Source: Aquanectria penicillioides (taxonomy: Eukaryota > Ascomycota > Sordariomycetes > Hypocreales > Nectriaceae). From it: a DNA stretch of 64,000 nucleotides. This document shows positions 1 to 11,612 of the stretch, piece by piece. The stretch covers positions 2,480,001-2,544,000 of the forward strand of contig PYIU01000004.1 of the NCBI GenBank assembly GCA_003415625.1, written 5' to 3'. The notes under the pieces are model-generated. The model worked only from the letters and a program-made list of their open reading frames with translations, was not told the DNA's origin and ran no database searches. How positions within the stretch are numbered: position 1 is the first letter of the stretch; the number at the start of each line of letters is the position of its first letter. The position numbers and the translations under genes were made by a program.

Positions 1-1024
1 CGGACTAGATCCGGCGGTTGTGAACGACACTTTGACTGGGCACGTCCCGCCAGGAGGCTCCTCACCCATGTTGAGGGAACTCGAAAGTTTCGTGATTCCA
101 GGCGTTTGGCGTCAGCGCTATTTCATGGTTATGCCATTGTGGGTGGGCGGCCCCATTTTCCATGTGGGAGGGAGCGGATGCTGCCCCAGTTCCCACTCTG
201 CTGGGCGATTCACAGCGGACATGGGAGCTGGGATGCCGCAGGTGTTGATCCACATTTTGCGTGCAAAGCTGAGACAGATTTTGTGTTTTGCTGGCCTGGC
301 TTCGGCGGTTCGCCCTTGGTCGATCGAAAACTGCCGCTTAGTCACCCGCCCCAACGGCGTCTTGGCACCGTTGGCGATTGAGCAAGGTCTCAATCGCCGT
401 TGGGTCGGTGCATCGGCATTGACTTTAGCTGCCGGTGATTTCCAGATCTTGATGCTTTCCTTCCGCCCCCCCAAACTCCTTCAGAATTGAAGACGTCATC
501 GCGGCGTTTCGGACGTGGGTCTAGCCGAAGGCTTTGCTTTCCACCGTCGCGAAGGCGCGAGGCCGACCCCCTTGGCAACCAATCTGTCAGACTTGAGGCT
601 CTCGAGACGTCAAAAGTTGTGATTGATCCCAGCTCCCTTGATCCAATTCTCCACTGTTCCGCACCCCCACGGAGTTAGGAATTGAGAAAAATGTCTCTTA
701 GTCCGAGACGAACATAGCTTATCGAGCATCCCAGCCCTCTCACGGCCACGTTTTCCGGATGTTCATCCCAACTTTGTGTTTTGGATATCCGCAAAAGTGA
801 CTAAGCGGCAGCCGTGCCTATTCTTATCATTTGCGAATGCGAGCTCCTCCCACCACCACAACGTCAACATGGCATCGAATTTCACTTCAAGTGGGACCCT
901 GAGGGATCCGCTCAAAACAGGCCCCAGTCAACAACAATTGCCTATGGCTGTGTCTCATTTGTTCGTCCAGACGGACAACCGAGAATCGCCGGCTACGGCC
1001 CCTGTGAAGTTGTGGATCAGTGGA
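1..1024. other. 5' intergenic region, no gene supported
   Basis: No conserved protein is recognised here. Short open frames exist, the longest being 156 codons from position 20, but their composition looks non-coding and overlapping frames on both strands are equally open. The stretch near 870 opens with an ATG in fair context, but its peptide does not match the N terminus expected for the downstream transporter. The region probably holds the transporter's promoter and 5' leader. Confidence 0.5.
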
Positions 1025-1050
1025 GGTCGGACTCGATCAAAAGTCCGACC
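1025..1050. promoter_or_regulatory. 9-bp inverted repeat containing CGG-N14-CCG
   Basis: GGTCGGACT at 1025-1033 is followed by its exact reverse complement AGTCCGACC at 1042-1050. This places a CGG and a CCG triplet 14 bases apart, about 210 bp upstream of the ABC transporter start codon. Zn2Cys6 dimers typically bind paired CGG triplets, so this is a candidate operator for a drug-response regulator. Binding is an inference; only the symmetry is seen. Confidence 0.35.
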
Positions 1051-1260
1051 CATCTCCCATACATTGTTTTTTTTAAATGATCTCTAACACCCTTCCTATG
1101 CAATGGGATGAGGCTTAGATTCAATTAATTAATTTTCAACTACCTTTCTTTCTTGCCAAAGTGCCACAGTGGTTTCGACTTCCGCCGAGTGTGTTTTGAC
1201 AAGGCGCTTGTGGCTACGTCTCTCCAGCCACGTTGGAACGAGCCCCGTCCATACTTCACC

Positions 1261-4200
1261 ATGGACTCCGACGGCGATGGATCCCAGACAGTGTATGACC
1301 GCTCTGTGATGCACGATCTCGACAACGATGACGCCGAATGGGCTTTGAAACCAAAGGTCGCCGCACTCAAGGAACGAGACCAGGCATCCGGATTTCCTGA
1401 CCGAGAACTCGGCGTCACCTGGCAGAACCTCAACGTCGAAGTTATCAGCGCCGATGCTGCCATCCATGAGAATGTCATTTCTCAATTCAACATCCCAAAG
1501 CTGATTGGAGAATCTCGACACAAGCCCCCGCTGAAGACAATCGTCGACAACAGCCATGGATGCGTCAAGCCTGGAGAGATGCTGCTGGTTCTTGGGCGGC
1601 CGGGTTCCGGATGCACAACCTTGTTGAACATGATCGCCAACAAGCGAGCAGGATACGCCAACGTCTCCGGTGATGTTAGATACGGTTCAATGACTGCCGA
1701 GGAGGCAAAGGAATACCGAGGACAGATCGTCATGAACACCGAAGAAGAGCTGTTCTTCCCGTCCCTCACTGTGGGACAGACAATGGATTTCGCCACTCGG
1801 CTCAAGATTCCCTTCCATCTCCCCAACGGCGTTACTTCAAAGGAGGAGCTTCGAACAGAGACTCGCGACTTCTTGCTTCAGTCTATGAGCATCGAGCATA
1901 CCCACGACACCAAGGTCGGCAACGCGTTTGTCCGAGGTGTGTCTGGTGGTGAGCGAAAGCGTGTTTCCATCATCGAGACCATGACCACAAGGGGTTCGGT
2001 CTTCTGCTGGGACAACTCAACTCGAGGTCTGGATGCTAGCACGTAAGTGACAGTTTGAAACTAATTGACATCTCATTTTATGAATCTAGTTGCTGACAGC
2101 GTGCAGTGCCCTCGAATGGGCCAAGGCCATCCGAGCCATGACAGATGTGCTTGGACTTGCATCCATTGTCACTCTGTACCAGGCCGGTAACGGTATCTAC
2201 AACCTCTTCGACAAGGTTTTGGTCCTTGACGAAGGAAAGGAGGTCTACTATGGTCCCATGAAGGAGGCTAGGCCCTTCATGGAGGAGATGGGATTCGTCT
2301 GCCAGCACGGTGCCAACGTTGCTGATTACCTCACCGGCGTCACAGTTCCCACTGAGCGAGCTATCCGAGACGGCTTTGAGGATCGGTTCCCTCGTACCGC
2401 CGATGCTCTTCGTACCGAGTTCCAAAAGTCGCAAATCTACACACGCATGATCACCGAGTATGACTATCCCGATACAGAACTGGCTAGAGAGCGTACCAAG
2501 AAATTCAAGGAGGGAGTCCACCATGACAAGGACAAGAGCCTTCCTTCCAAGAGCTCCATGACTGTGGCTTTCGTCGACCAGGTCAAGGCCTGTGTCCAGC
2601 GACAGTACCAAATCCTTTGGGGCGACAAGGCTACTTTCATGATCAAGCAGATCTCCACCATCGTCCAGGCCTTGATTGCCGGATCTCTGTTCTACAACGC
2701 TCCTGGCAACTCGGGTGGTCTCTTCATCAAGTCCGGCGCCTGCTTCTTCGCTGTTCTCTTCAACTCTTTGCTCTCCATGTCTGAAGTCACTGACTCCTTC
2801 ACTGGCCGTCCGGTGCTCCTCAAGCATAAGAGCTTTGCATTTTTCCACCCTGCAGCTTTCTGCATTGCTCAGATTACTGCTGATATTCCTGTCATTCTTT
2901 TCCAAATCTCGACCTTCTCCATTATTTTGTATTTCATGGTCGGCTTGACCTCGGACGCTGGCATCTTTTTCACATTCTGGGTTCTTCTGGTTGCCATCAC
3001 CATGGTCAGTTCTACATCATCCCCCTTCGTACTTTTAATTCTTTTGCTGACAGACTTGCCAGTGCATGACTGCTCTGTTCCGAGCCATCGGTGCAGCTTT
3101 CAGCACCTTTGACGGCGCATCCAAGGTTTCCGGTTTCCTGATCAGTGCCACCATCATCTATTCCGGATACATGATTCAAAAGCCACAAATGCACCCCTGG
3201 TTTGTGTGGATCTACTGGATTAACCCCATGTCTTACGCATTCGACGCGCTGCTGTCAAACGAATTCCATAACAAGATTATTCCTTGTATTGGTAATAATC
3301 TGGTCCCCAACGGCGGAACTTTTACCGATGCGGCTCACCAAGCCTGTGCCGGCGTTGGCGGTGCCCGTGCTGGCGTTGCCTTCGTGACTGGAGATGATTA
3401 CCTCGCGTCTCTTTCCTACAGCCACACTCACGTCTGGAGGAACTTCGGTATTCTCTGGGCGTGGTGGGTTCTTTTTGTTACTATCACTGTGGTTGCTACT
3501 TCCAAGTGGCGAAACGCTTCTGAAAATGGACCTAGCCTGCTCATTCCCCGTGAAAATGCCCACATCACCAACTCGCTTCGCCAGGCTGACGAGGAGGGTC
3601 AAGTCAGCGAGAAGAAGGGTAATGGTGGCAGTGGTGGAGCTGTGGTTGATGCCGATTCTAGCAGTACCTCTGATGATGACACTCTCGTCCGCAACACCTC
3701 CGTATTCACTTGGAAGAATCTCACCTACACCGTCAAGACCCCCTCCGGTGACCGCGTTCTTCTGGACAATGTTCAAGGTTGGGTCAAGCCCGGTATGCTG
3801 GGCGCTTTGATGGGCGCCTCTGGTGCCGGAAAGACAACTCTGCTCGATGTTCTCGCTCAGCGCAAGACTGAGGGTACTATCAACGGTTCTATCATGGTTG
3901 ATGGCCGCCCCTTGCCCGTTTCCTTCCAGCGATCCGCTGGTTATTGTGAACAGCTTGACGTCCACGAATCCTATGCAACTGTCCGCGAAGCCTTGGAATT
4001 TTCCGCCTTGTTGCGTCAAAGCCGTGAAACGCCTCGTGAAGAGAAACTAAAATACGTCGACACCATCATCGACCTTCTCGAGCTTCACGATTTGGCCGAT
4101 ACCCTTATTGGTGAGATCGGTGCCGGACTGAGTGTTGAACAGCGCAAGCGAGTCACCATCGGTGTCGAACTAGTATCCAAGCCTAGCATCTTGATTTTCC

Positions 4201-5603
4201 TTGACGAGCCTACTTCCGGTCTTGATGGCCAGTCTGCTTACAACACAGTTCGTTTCCTTCGAAAGCTGGCTGCTGTCGGCCAGGCCGTTCTCGTCACTAT
4301 TCACCAGCCTTCTGCCCAGCTCTTTGCCCAGTTTGATACCCTTCTTCTGCTTGCCCGCGGTGGCAAGACTGTCTATTTCGGCGAAATCGGCGACCATGCC
4401 AAGACCATCAAGGAGTACTTTGGCCGCTACGGCGCTCCCTGCCCCAAGGAGGTGAACCCTGCTGAGCACATGATTGATGTTGTTTCTGGTCACCTTTCTC
4501 AGGGCAAGGATTGGAATGAGGTTTGGCTAGCTTCTCCTGAGCATGATTCTGTCAGCAAGGAGCTGGACCGAATCATTTCCGATGCCGCATCTAAGCCCCC
4601 TGGAACTGTTGACGATGGTCACGAATTTGCCACACCTATGTGGGAGCAGATCAAGCTTGTGACCCACCGTATGAACGTGTCACTGTACCGTAACATCGAC
4701 TACGTCAACAATAAGTTTGCTCTCCACATTGGCTCTGCTCTTTTCAACGGTTTCACCTTCTGGATGATCGGCGACTCTGTCAGCGATCTTCAGCTCAAGC
4801 TCTTCACCATTTTCAACTTCATCTTCGTGGCTCCCGGTGTTTTGGCTCAGCTCCAGCCTTTGTTCATCCACCGTCGTGATATCTTCGAGACGAGAGAGAA
4901 GAAGTCCAAGATGTATTCGTGGGTGGCTTTCGTGACTGGCTTGATCGTCTCTGAAATCCCGTACTTGTGCATCTGTGCCGTGTTCTACTTCGTCTGTTGG
5001 TACTACACCGTCGGATTCCCCAAGGCTTCTTCTCGTTCCGGCGCCACCTTTTTCGTCATGCTGAGCTACGAGTTTGTGTACACTGGAATTGGTCAATTTA
5101 TCGCTGCTTATGCGCCCAACGAGGTTTTCGCATCGCTCGTCAACCCTCTCCTGATCGGTATCCTTGTCTCATTCTGTGGTGTGTTGGTCCCTTACCAGCA
5201 AATCCAGGAGTTCTGGCGATACTGGATCTACTGGCTTAACCCCTTCAACTACCTTATGGGTAGTATGCTCGTTTTCGACATCTGGGGCACAGACATCGAG
5301 TGCTCTGAGAGGGAATTTGCTCGATTTGACCCTCCCAATGGCACGACCTGCGGAGAGTACTTGGCTGACTACCTCACCCAAGGCCTTGGCGCGGTCAGCA
5401 ACCTCGTCAACCCCGAGGCGACGTCCGAATGCAAGGTATGTTCTTACACCAAGGGTGAGGACTACCTTCGATCTCTGAACCTGAAGGAGTACTACTACGG
5501 CTGGAGAGATGCCGCCATTGTGGTTCTCTTTGCCCTCAGCTCTTACGCTTTGGTTTTCCTCCTGATGAAGCTCCGAACGAAGACTTCAAAGAAGGCGGAG
5601 TAA
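1261..5603 (+). CDS. Full-size PDR-type ABC transporter (ABC-G)
   Basis: Predicted plasma-membrane efflux pump of the pleiotropic drug resistance family, exporting hydrophobic compounds using ATP. Three exons, 1261-2042, 2107-3004 and 3063-5603, with introns of 64 and 58 bp, join in frame to 1406 residues, the normal size for (NBD-TMD)2 transporters. NBD1 has Walker [10 protein letters not shown] near residue 112 and signature [11 protein letters not shown]. Its Walker B is the degenerate [10 protein letters not shown] usual in PDR proteins. NBD2 has Walker [10 protein letters not shown] near residue 811, a degenerate signature LSVEQRKRV and an intact Walker [13 protein letters not shown]. 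Each half is followed by hydrophobic segments. The ATG at 1261 has a strong ACC ATG context and gives the short acidic N terminus typical of the roughly 1400-residue subgroup. An inverted repeat 210 bp upstream may be regulatory. Substrate cannot be deduced. Confidence 0.95.
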
Positions 5604-6180
5604 AAAAAGTAAAAAGTCAATTTCTTTTTTTTTTCGTTGGAGAATTGGACATTCATTATAAGGATCCACTCATAGATTATAGAGTGCCACGGAGTTTTCC
5701 GCTCTGGCCCGTATGCTCTCAGCTCCTGAGACTGGTTGTTTTTATTTTAAACTAGACCATTGTCTTTGCTAATAGACTAAATTTCATTTCATTCTCAACT
5801 CAGTCGTCCCAATAGGTGTGCAACTATGATGGGGCTTGGACTTTCAGGATTGTAAATTGGTGGTGTAAATAGAAGAATTATGGAGACTGTGAACCCCTTC
5901 GAAATTGGTGTCAGAAATTTTGAAATTTTGAGCCCTACGTTCTCGGCGCGATGTGTGATTGTTCAGGCAAAGAGCCCAAGGTGAAAGATAAGATAGACTC
6001 TTTAATAAGAATACCCACTACTAGGTATTGAGATGGATGCTGGTTTAGCTTAGTTTCATCATCTCTGTGATTGTACATGTATTCATAAATGTTTCCCCAA
6101 AACACCAAAGGCTAATAAGAATCAGAACTTGAGAACCTCCCAGCCATATTGCTCCGTGCCCATGCCCATCGGGCGGTAAT
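5604..6180. other. Convergent 3' intergenic region
   Basis: AT-rich, T-tract-containing spacer between the stop codons of the ABC transporter (+) and the SRPK-like kinase (-). It presumably carries both 3' UTRs and polyadenylation signals. No open frame of interest. Confidence 0.6.
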
Positions 6181-7776
6181 TTAAGTCAGTCGGGTATCTT
6201 CGAGGTATCCAAACCCAGTGGCCCTGTGGTGTCCTGCAAACTTCAGCCACGGGTCGTCAAGCAGTTCCTTGGCGGTTGCACGGTTCTCGGGCAACCAAGT
6301 CAGCATCCTCTTGGCAAAGTTGACAAAGAGAGCGCGCTCCTGGCCCTCCAGCATCGGCGTCGAGTTTGAAAGAGTGAACATCTCGTCGGGGATGAGCTCA
6401 GGGTATCTGAAGACTCCTAAAGGCGGTTCGGTTAGATTCAAACGCTCAAATCAAGTGTGGCCTTGTTGGATACATGACGAAGCTTACCTTGGTCATTATA
6501 GTATTCAGAGAGAGTCTTTCGATCAGCTCGGGCAAGGAGCTCTGCTGGAGGTGGGCCCAGGAGACGGATCATCTGAGCAAAGCGGTTCCTCTGAGAGAAC
6601 TTGCAGTGTCCTGGAACACGTCCGCTGAGCAGGTTCATGTCTCCCAAAAGCTCCCAAAGCTAGATTGAAAAGTTAGCCGTCAACTTTCGACGCGGTCAGT
6701 TGAGAAACAACAGAGGTACATACCACAAGACCCAGGTTCCAGATATCAGCAGAGTAGGACCACCCAGCCTTGAGCAAGACTTCGGGGGCCACGTATTCTC
6801 GGGGCTGGATAGGGTAGTTGAGCGTCTTGGCACCGTCTCCCCTAACAGCAAGGCCGAAGTCTGTGAGCTTGACATAACCAATGTCGGCCCTCAGATGACC
6901 GAAGCTGTGTCGAGACTCGTAGACTGGACGTCCATTTCTGTTCTGGCATGGTGCAGGGTTGGCATCCTGACGCTGGGCATAGTCCTCAATGACACGACCA
7001 TCTTCGAATGGGACCATGAAGTGGTCGCCCTTCAAGTCTAAGCCAGGTATCAGCTCAAATTCCGGGGCACTTGTAAGCCTTAGATTGGAACTCACCGGTG
7101 TGGATGACTCTGCACTCGGAGTGGAGGAAATCCAGAGCCTTGAGCATGCTGGGAAGCAGATTCTTGATGGTTCGAGGCTGCACCAGGTTGGTGAGGCCAC
7201 TCTGCTGGCCCAGCATCCACAGAGGCTGTCGTAGCGGCTCAAAGGTCATGCAAGTGTGGGTGCCCTCCGGTCCTTCAATCTCGAACGAGTCCAAGACCGG
7301 ACGGACGTACTGCCTGCCGGGATGAGTGGTCTCGGCAGCGAACATCTGCTCGGAGATGTCGAGCTCACGACGAGCTGCGGCCTGCACGGCGGGTGTGTTG
7401 TTTGTGATCTTGAGCGCCACGTACTGCTCGTTCTGCCATGGCAGCCTGCGATAGGGTGAGCTAGGATATGAAAAACGCATTAAAACCAAGATGGATTCGA
7501 ATTGGCTCACCAGTGGGTTGCTCTCGCGAGCCAGACGGTCGAGCCGGTGCCCCAGCCCAGCTTGGACAGGAGCTCGTATTTGCCGTTCAAGGTGTCTCCG
7601 ATGTGGGCAGGGTAAAAGTCCTTGGGGTTGTAGTTGCGGCAGTTCTCCTCCTCAAAGGGGCGAGGAGACCTGATGCTGGACAGCTTCCTCAGGCTGCGCT
7701 CGCATACGGAAACGCCAAGTCGCGGGTTGCGGACGAGGGATCGGCGGAGGGCCGGAGCGACGAGACCGTAACGCAT
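6181..7776 (-). CDS. SRPK-like protein kinase with altered catalytic loop
   Basis: Member of the fungal SRPK-like kinase group (SR-protein kinases phosphorylate RS-rich splicing factors; the substrate here is unknown). Five exons on the minus strand, 7776-7511, 7460-7096, 7037-6724, 6659-6488 and 6416-6181, join in frame to 450 residues. Visible kinase features are the glycine loop LGWGTGSTVW, the ATP-anchoring lysine in YVALK (K106), the SRPK-style HTD catalytic motif (D211), DFG at 270-272 and PEVLL in the activation segment. The catalytic loop reads HTDLKGDHFM, so the Mg-coordinating Asn expected five residues after the Asp is His216 (codon CAC). Activity may therefore be weak or absent. 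The start is the ATG at 7776, directly downstream of a T-tract on the coding strand. The N terminus (about 60 basic residues) lacks similarity I recognise and could be a targeting segment. Confidence 0.87.
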
Positions 7777-10045
7777 CTTGAAAAAAAAAAAAAAAATGTG
7801 GATGAGAGAGGCAGTGTATTCTCAGCTGGTTATGAAAATGTGACGGGCAACACGCTTTGAATATCGGCGTGGAGCAAAGCTGTAAGGGGTTGTTGTTCTT
7901 TATTTCTCCGAACCGATGTGGACGTGTAAGTGCAAGTCCGCTTTCGGCAGCGATGAAGCAGGTAAGTATCCGTAGGGTCAAGACCTTCCAACACCAAAAA
8001 GAGTAGAAGAATCCTTTCTTTCCCAGGAACAAGCAGGTACCAACAAAAACTGGAGGATGGATCTTTTTATTATTCGATGCTGGAACAGGCACGCGCACGT
8101 TAATTTCACGGAGCCCTCCGTTGGCATGGACTGAGAGGCGCATTCAGCATCTCGGGGCATGTCGGTTAACGTATGGTCCGGGCAGATGGAGCTTGATGTA
8201 CCGACGGCAAGGCGGCCCCCCAGAGAGTGGCAGAAAGCCCAGAAAGCCCAGGGATGAGCTTCACCAATTGTGCCTCCAACTTGCTTCTCCGCAGCAGAAG
8301 TGGAGTGAGCGGCGGTTGATATCAGGCCACCGCACGAAAATGGCCCATGGCGCTGCAGGGGGGCCGCAGCCGCCAGGAGCCTGGACAGCACGGGGATTGA
8401 GGGTGGGTGACATCTCCAAATGGAGGGCTCACGAGGGGTTCACGGAGCGTGGGATGGCGCTTTACAGGCTGCTCGAGGCTTGAGGATCGGGGGGATGGTG
8501 TTGCGTTGGGCTGCGCGAGATGCAGGTCGTGGCGAGGATGACGATGGACGAGCTCGAGCGCGTCATGACGACTCCAACTTCTGCCAGCTCTCGCAAACTC
8601 GCACCCACAACAACAACCTACAGTCATTCATTCGTACCCCAAAAAAAAATGCCGGGGCCCCGCACAATGCACAAAGGCACTGAGCGAACCCCCAGGCGCT
8701 TGCTTCTGGGATGGCTCGGGCTGCGGGGAACCTGGACGTGTCGCCCCTTGAACCAGGGCCCATCCTGAGGCCTTCTGTCTCACCGTTGCCACATCCGTCA
8801 CCCGATGCCGCATGGACATGGGCGGTTGGGGCCGTTGACGACGTTGATGGTTGGTTGTTCCATTGCTGCTCTGGCCGGAAACCTTGGCCGTCAACTGAGC
8901 GATCAGGAGACTGTCCGCCAGAGGTGTGGTCACTCGTCGTCGCTTGTCGTCCTCCCGCCGGATGTTGAATCCCACAAAACGTAACAGTAATCTCGTTGGT
9001 GATGCTTTTACGAGCCTGGCCGCTCTCTACCTTGCACTTCTATTTTGCTTGTGAATGAGGTCCTTCTCGGCAATTGATTTCCGTTCTATAATCATGTGTG
9101 AAGTTGGTAAATCTCGTGTCAAACGAACCACGGACAGTAGATGCCTTTCATGGAAACCTCGAGATCCGGCAGCGGAGAGAAGACGGCACCTCCAGCGCAG
9201 CGCTGCATCTCACCGTTGCAGGTCAATTGAGAGCCCCGCAAGCCATCTCAGAGATTGTCGTTCGCATTGAGTTTATCAGGACTCGCTACCATGAAGCCCA
9301 ACCCGCTCCCGTCTTGATCTTTGTTTTTTCCCCAAGGCCATTGGCTTCATTCTTCCGGGGCGATGCATCTGATCACACCGCACCAAATCTCCCCGTCTAT
9401 AGCCCGTGGTTCCAACAACGCCGAGACTAACGCCCAAGGCACGAATTGATGCGCTATAATCCGGACTCTGCCCGGTGTCCAGCCACCGCACTTTAGTGGG
9501 GCTTCCCGGCTGAGTGCCTTTCGCTCCCACAGGATGACGTGAAACGGACGAATGACGTTGGATGGCCGCACTGCCTTCACTCCATCAAGCAATATTGTCA
9601 TACACTGCCAATCTAAGTTACAATCGCATCGCGATCCGGAAATTATGAGATTGCTAAATGACATCTAGGCGTCTGAATTCAATTCCGTCTCTCGCCATCC
9701 ATTTCAATTATGTTGTATAACAAGCAACTATCCACTCGGCCCAATCGGAATTTAGCATTACGCCGAACCCGATCCTGACGAGACCAGGGTCAGTGAGTCA
9801 CGTCACTCGCATCAATTCCATCAGTAAAGCTCCTCATTCATTAAGCAAAGCTGAATAGAAGGGCAAGATCCCGTAAGGGTCGGCACCTTCCAGCTTTGCT
9901 TCTTCTAATGAGAGGTCATGTATGTGACTAAGCAGTTGAGCCACCACAATCACCCGCCACACCAACGGCAATTGGTCGAATGGTGTTTTTCTGCCAGTGG
10001 ATACCGCTTTTGCATTTACCTAAAGATAAACCAAATTATAACCGA
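7777..10045. other. Gene-free region upstream of the kinase and left of the Helitron
   Basis: Starts with a 17-A tract just upstream of the kinase start. GC-rich to about 8.97 kb, then more AT-rich. Several open frames of 60-160 codons exist on both strands, but none shows a recognisable domain or splice-linked continuation. I see no RNA gene. Confidence 0.5.
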
Positions 10046-10150
10046 AATCGAGCCGAAGGCAAGGAGGGCCCGCGGCAGCGCCCCCGGAGGGCCGCCGGAG
10101 GCAAAAGCGCCGCAGGCAAAAGGCGCCGCAGGCATAGGCCGGCTGCAGGC
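10046..10150 (+). repeat. Left GC-rich direct repeat plus short tandem units
   Basis: The 62-bp unit 10046-10107 begins AATCGAGCCGAAGGC and recurs at 17166-17227 with two differences, both A here versus G there. The left copy continues into imperfect tandem GCGCCGCAGGC units to about 10150. The extreme GC content contrasts with the AT-rich interior. Confidence 0.8.
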
Positions 10151-11612
10151 CCCCCCAGAGGGTAAAGTCAATCTATCTCTATGAAAATCAAAAACGATTA
10201 TTGCAAGGATTGTATTTAAATTAAACCCATCTAGATATTTATATGGTATTAAAGATCTTAGAATAAACTTATCTCCGCTCCCCCGATTAGGAATAGTGGG
10301 GCAGTCCTTATGAATCAGAACGGCCTGAACCTTAAGGCCACCAATTAAAGCACGCCAAACCCTACAGCCCACCACACCGAAAATCCATCCCCACAACACC
10401 ACAACACCACAATACCACAACACAATCCAGTGCAAATCCACTCTTAATCCACCAAAACACACCAATCTATTAAATCCCCCCTTTCTATCCTGATTCTATC
10501 CCCTTATTTATTAATCTCTTCAATTAAGGCTTCTTTTTGGCGTGAGGCATATAGAGATAGCGTCGTCCGCCGCTCCATAGTGGCCACGTCCCCTAGTGGA
10601 AGACAAGCTCCTAATCCCTCCCTTCCTAATCCCCTGCCGCTTCATCGGTATACTTATTGCAAGTAGATGAAGCCTAATGACAAATTCATCAACACTTGAG
10701 ATCCATCGAAATGAACTGCAAAGTGCCGGGCATATCGTGGCAATCAATCTCGGATAGTTAGTTTTATGTTTCCTTAATCCCCTTCTATCTTCATTTCATA
10801 AGACTGACTCTTCTTTAGGCATGTCAAGTAAGCAATACATTGCAAGCAATGCAGAATTTTGCTATTAATAAAAGAGATAGGGAGATAAATCAACCTCAGT
10901 CTCCTACTTATCCTCAATCGAGTCTATATGCTTTAGTTACCCCCATTCAACCTTATATTGCGGATCCCTCTTTTGATCCTTATCGATCTATCACTCCAAC
11001 TCTATTGCCACAACCATCCAAAGGATGCATTCATACTATCAGTCAGGCAGCTCTACAGGCAGCATCTCGGTCGACTTCTTATCTCTTCCATTATGGCGAA
11101 AATCCTAATAACACTCCTCGCCATATACATGCCCATCGTAAGCAAGTAAGTAAGACCAGCACTTTATTAACATTAATACTAATCAATCAATTCTTTAGGT
11201 TCAAATCCATTGTAATCATCGCACGTAGCATCAAGCCGGAGAAAAGCCCAGTCCAACTCCACATACTTCCAATCTTTTATTGTCCTTATCAACCTCTAGA
11301 CCAGACTTATTGTTATCGCAGACTCCAGCATATAAGTCTAAGGATAATTTCTTTGTCTATTCACAATATGGCATTCCCCAATTAATTGCAGATCGAGATC
11401 CTATCTTAATCTTTTGCCGTTATTATGCAGTTAGCCACAATAACAATTATAATTACAATAAAGAGCAATAGGTATGCTTAATATGCTTACAGCCATTCTC
11501 TCGCACTCAGTTTATTACCCCTACTAGCAATAAGCAAACACACTACATTACTTGCCACTCTTCAATAGAAGCTTCAAAGGCTTTAACACCAGAGCCTCCA
11601 TCTAGCATAAGT
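10151..11612 (+). other. Helitron 5' interior, possible upstream coding remnant
   Basis: Contains a run of CCACAACAC-like motifs at 10391-10425 and an open stretch at 10840-11385 with a low-complexity, Pro/Ser/Ile-rich translation. The latter may be a decayed N-terminal extension of the Helitron protein. No domain is recognised. Confidence 0.3.

Noticed and set aside
776..1087. Possible upstream first exon of the ABC transporter (MASNFTSSGTL frame)
   Set aside because: No splice donor joins it convincingly to the transporter. The ATG at 1261 already gives a normal-length N terminus for this subgroup.
2078..2905. 275-codon minus-strand open frame inside the ABC transporter
   Set aside because: Exact antisense of a conserved transporter exon with no domain of its own. 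It is a shadow of codon bias.
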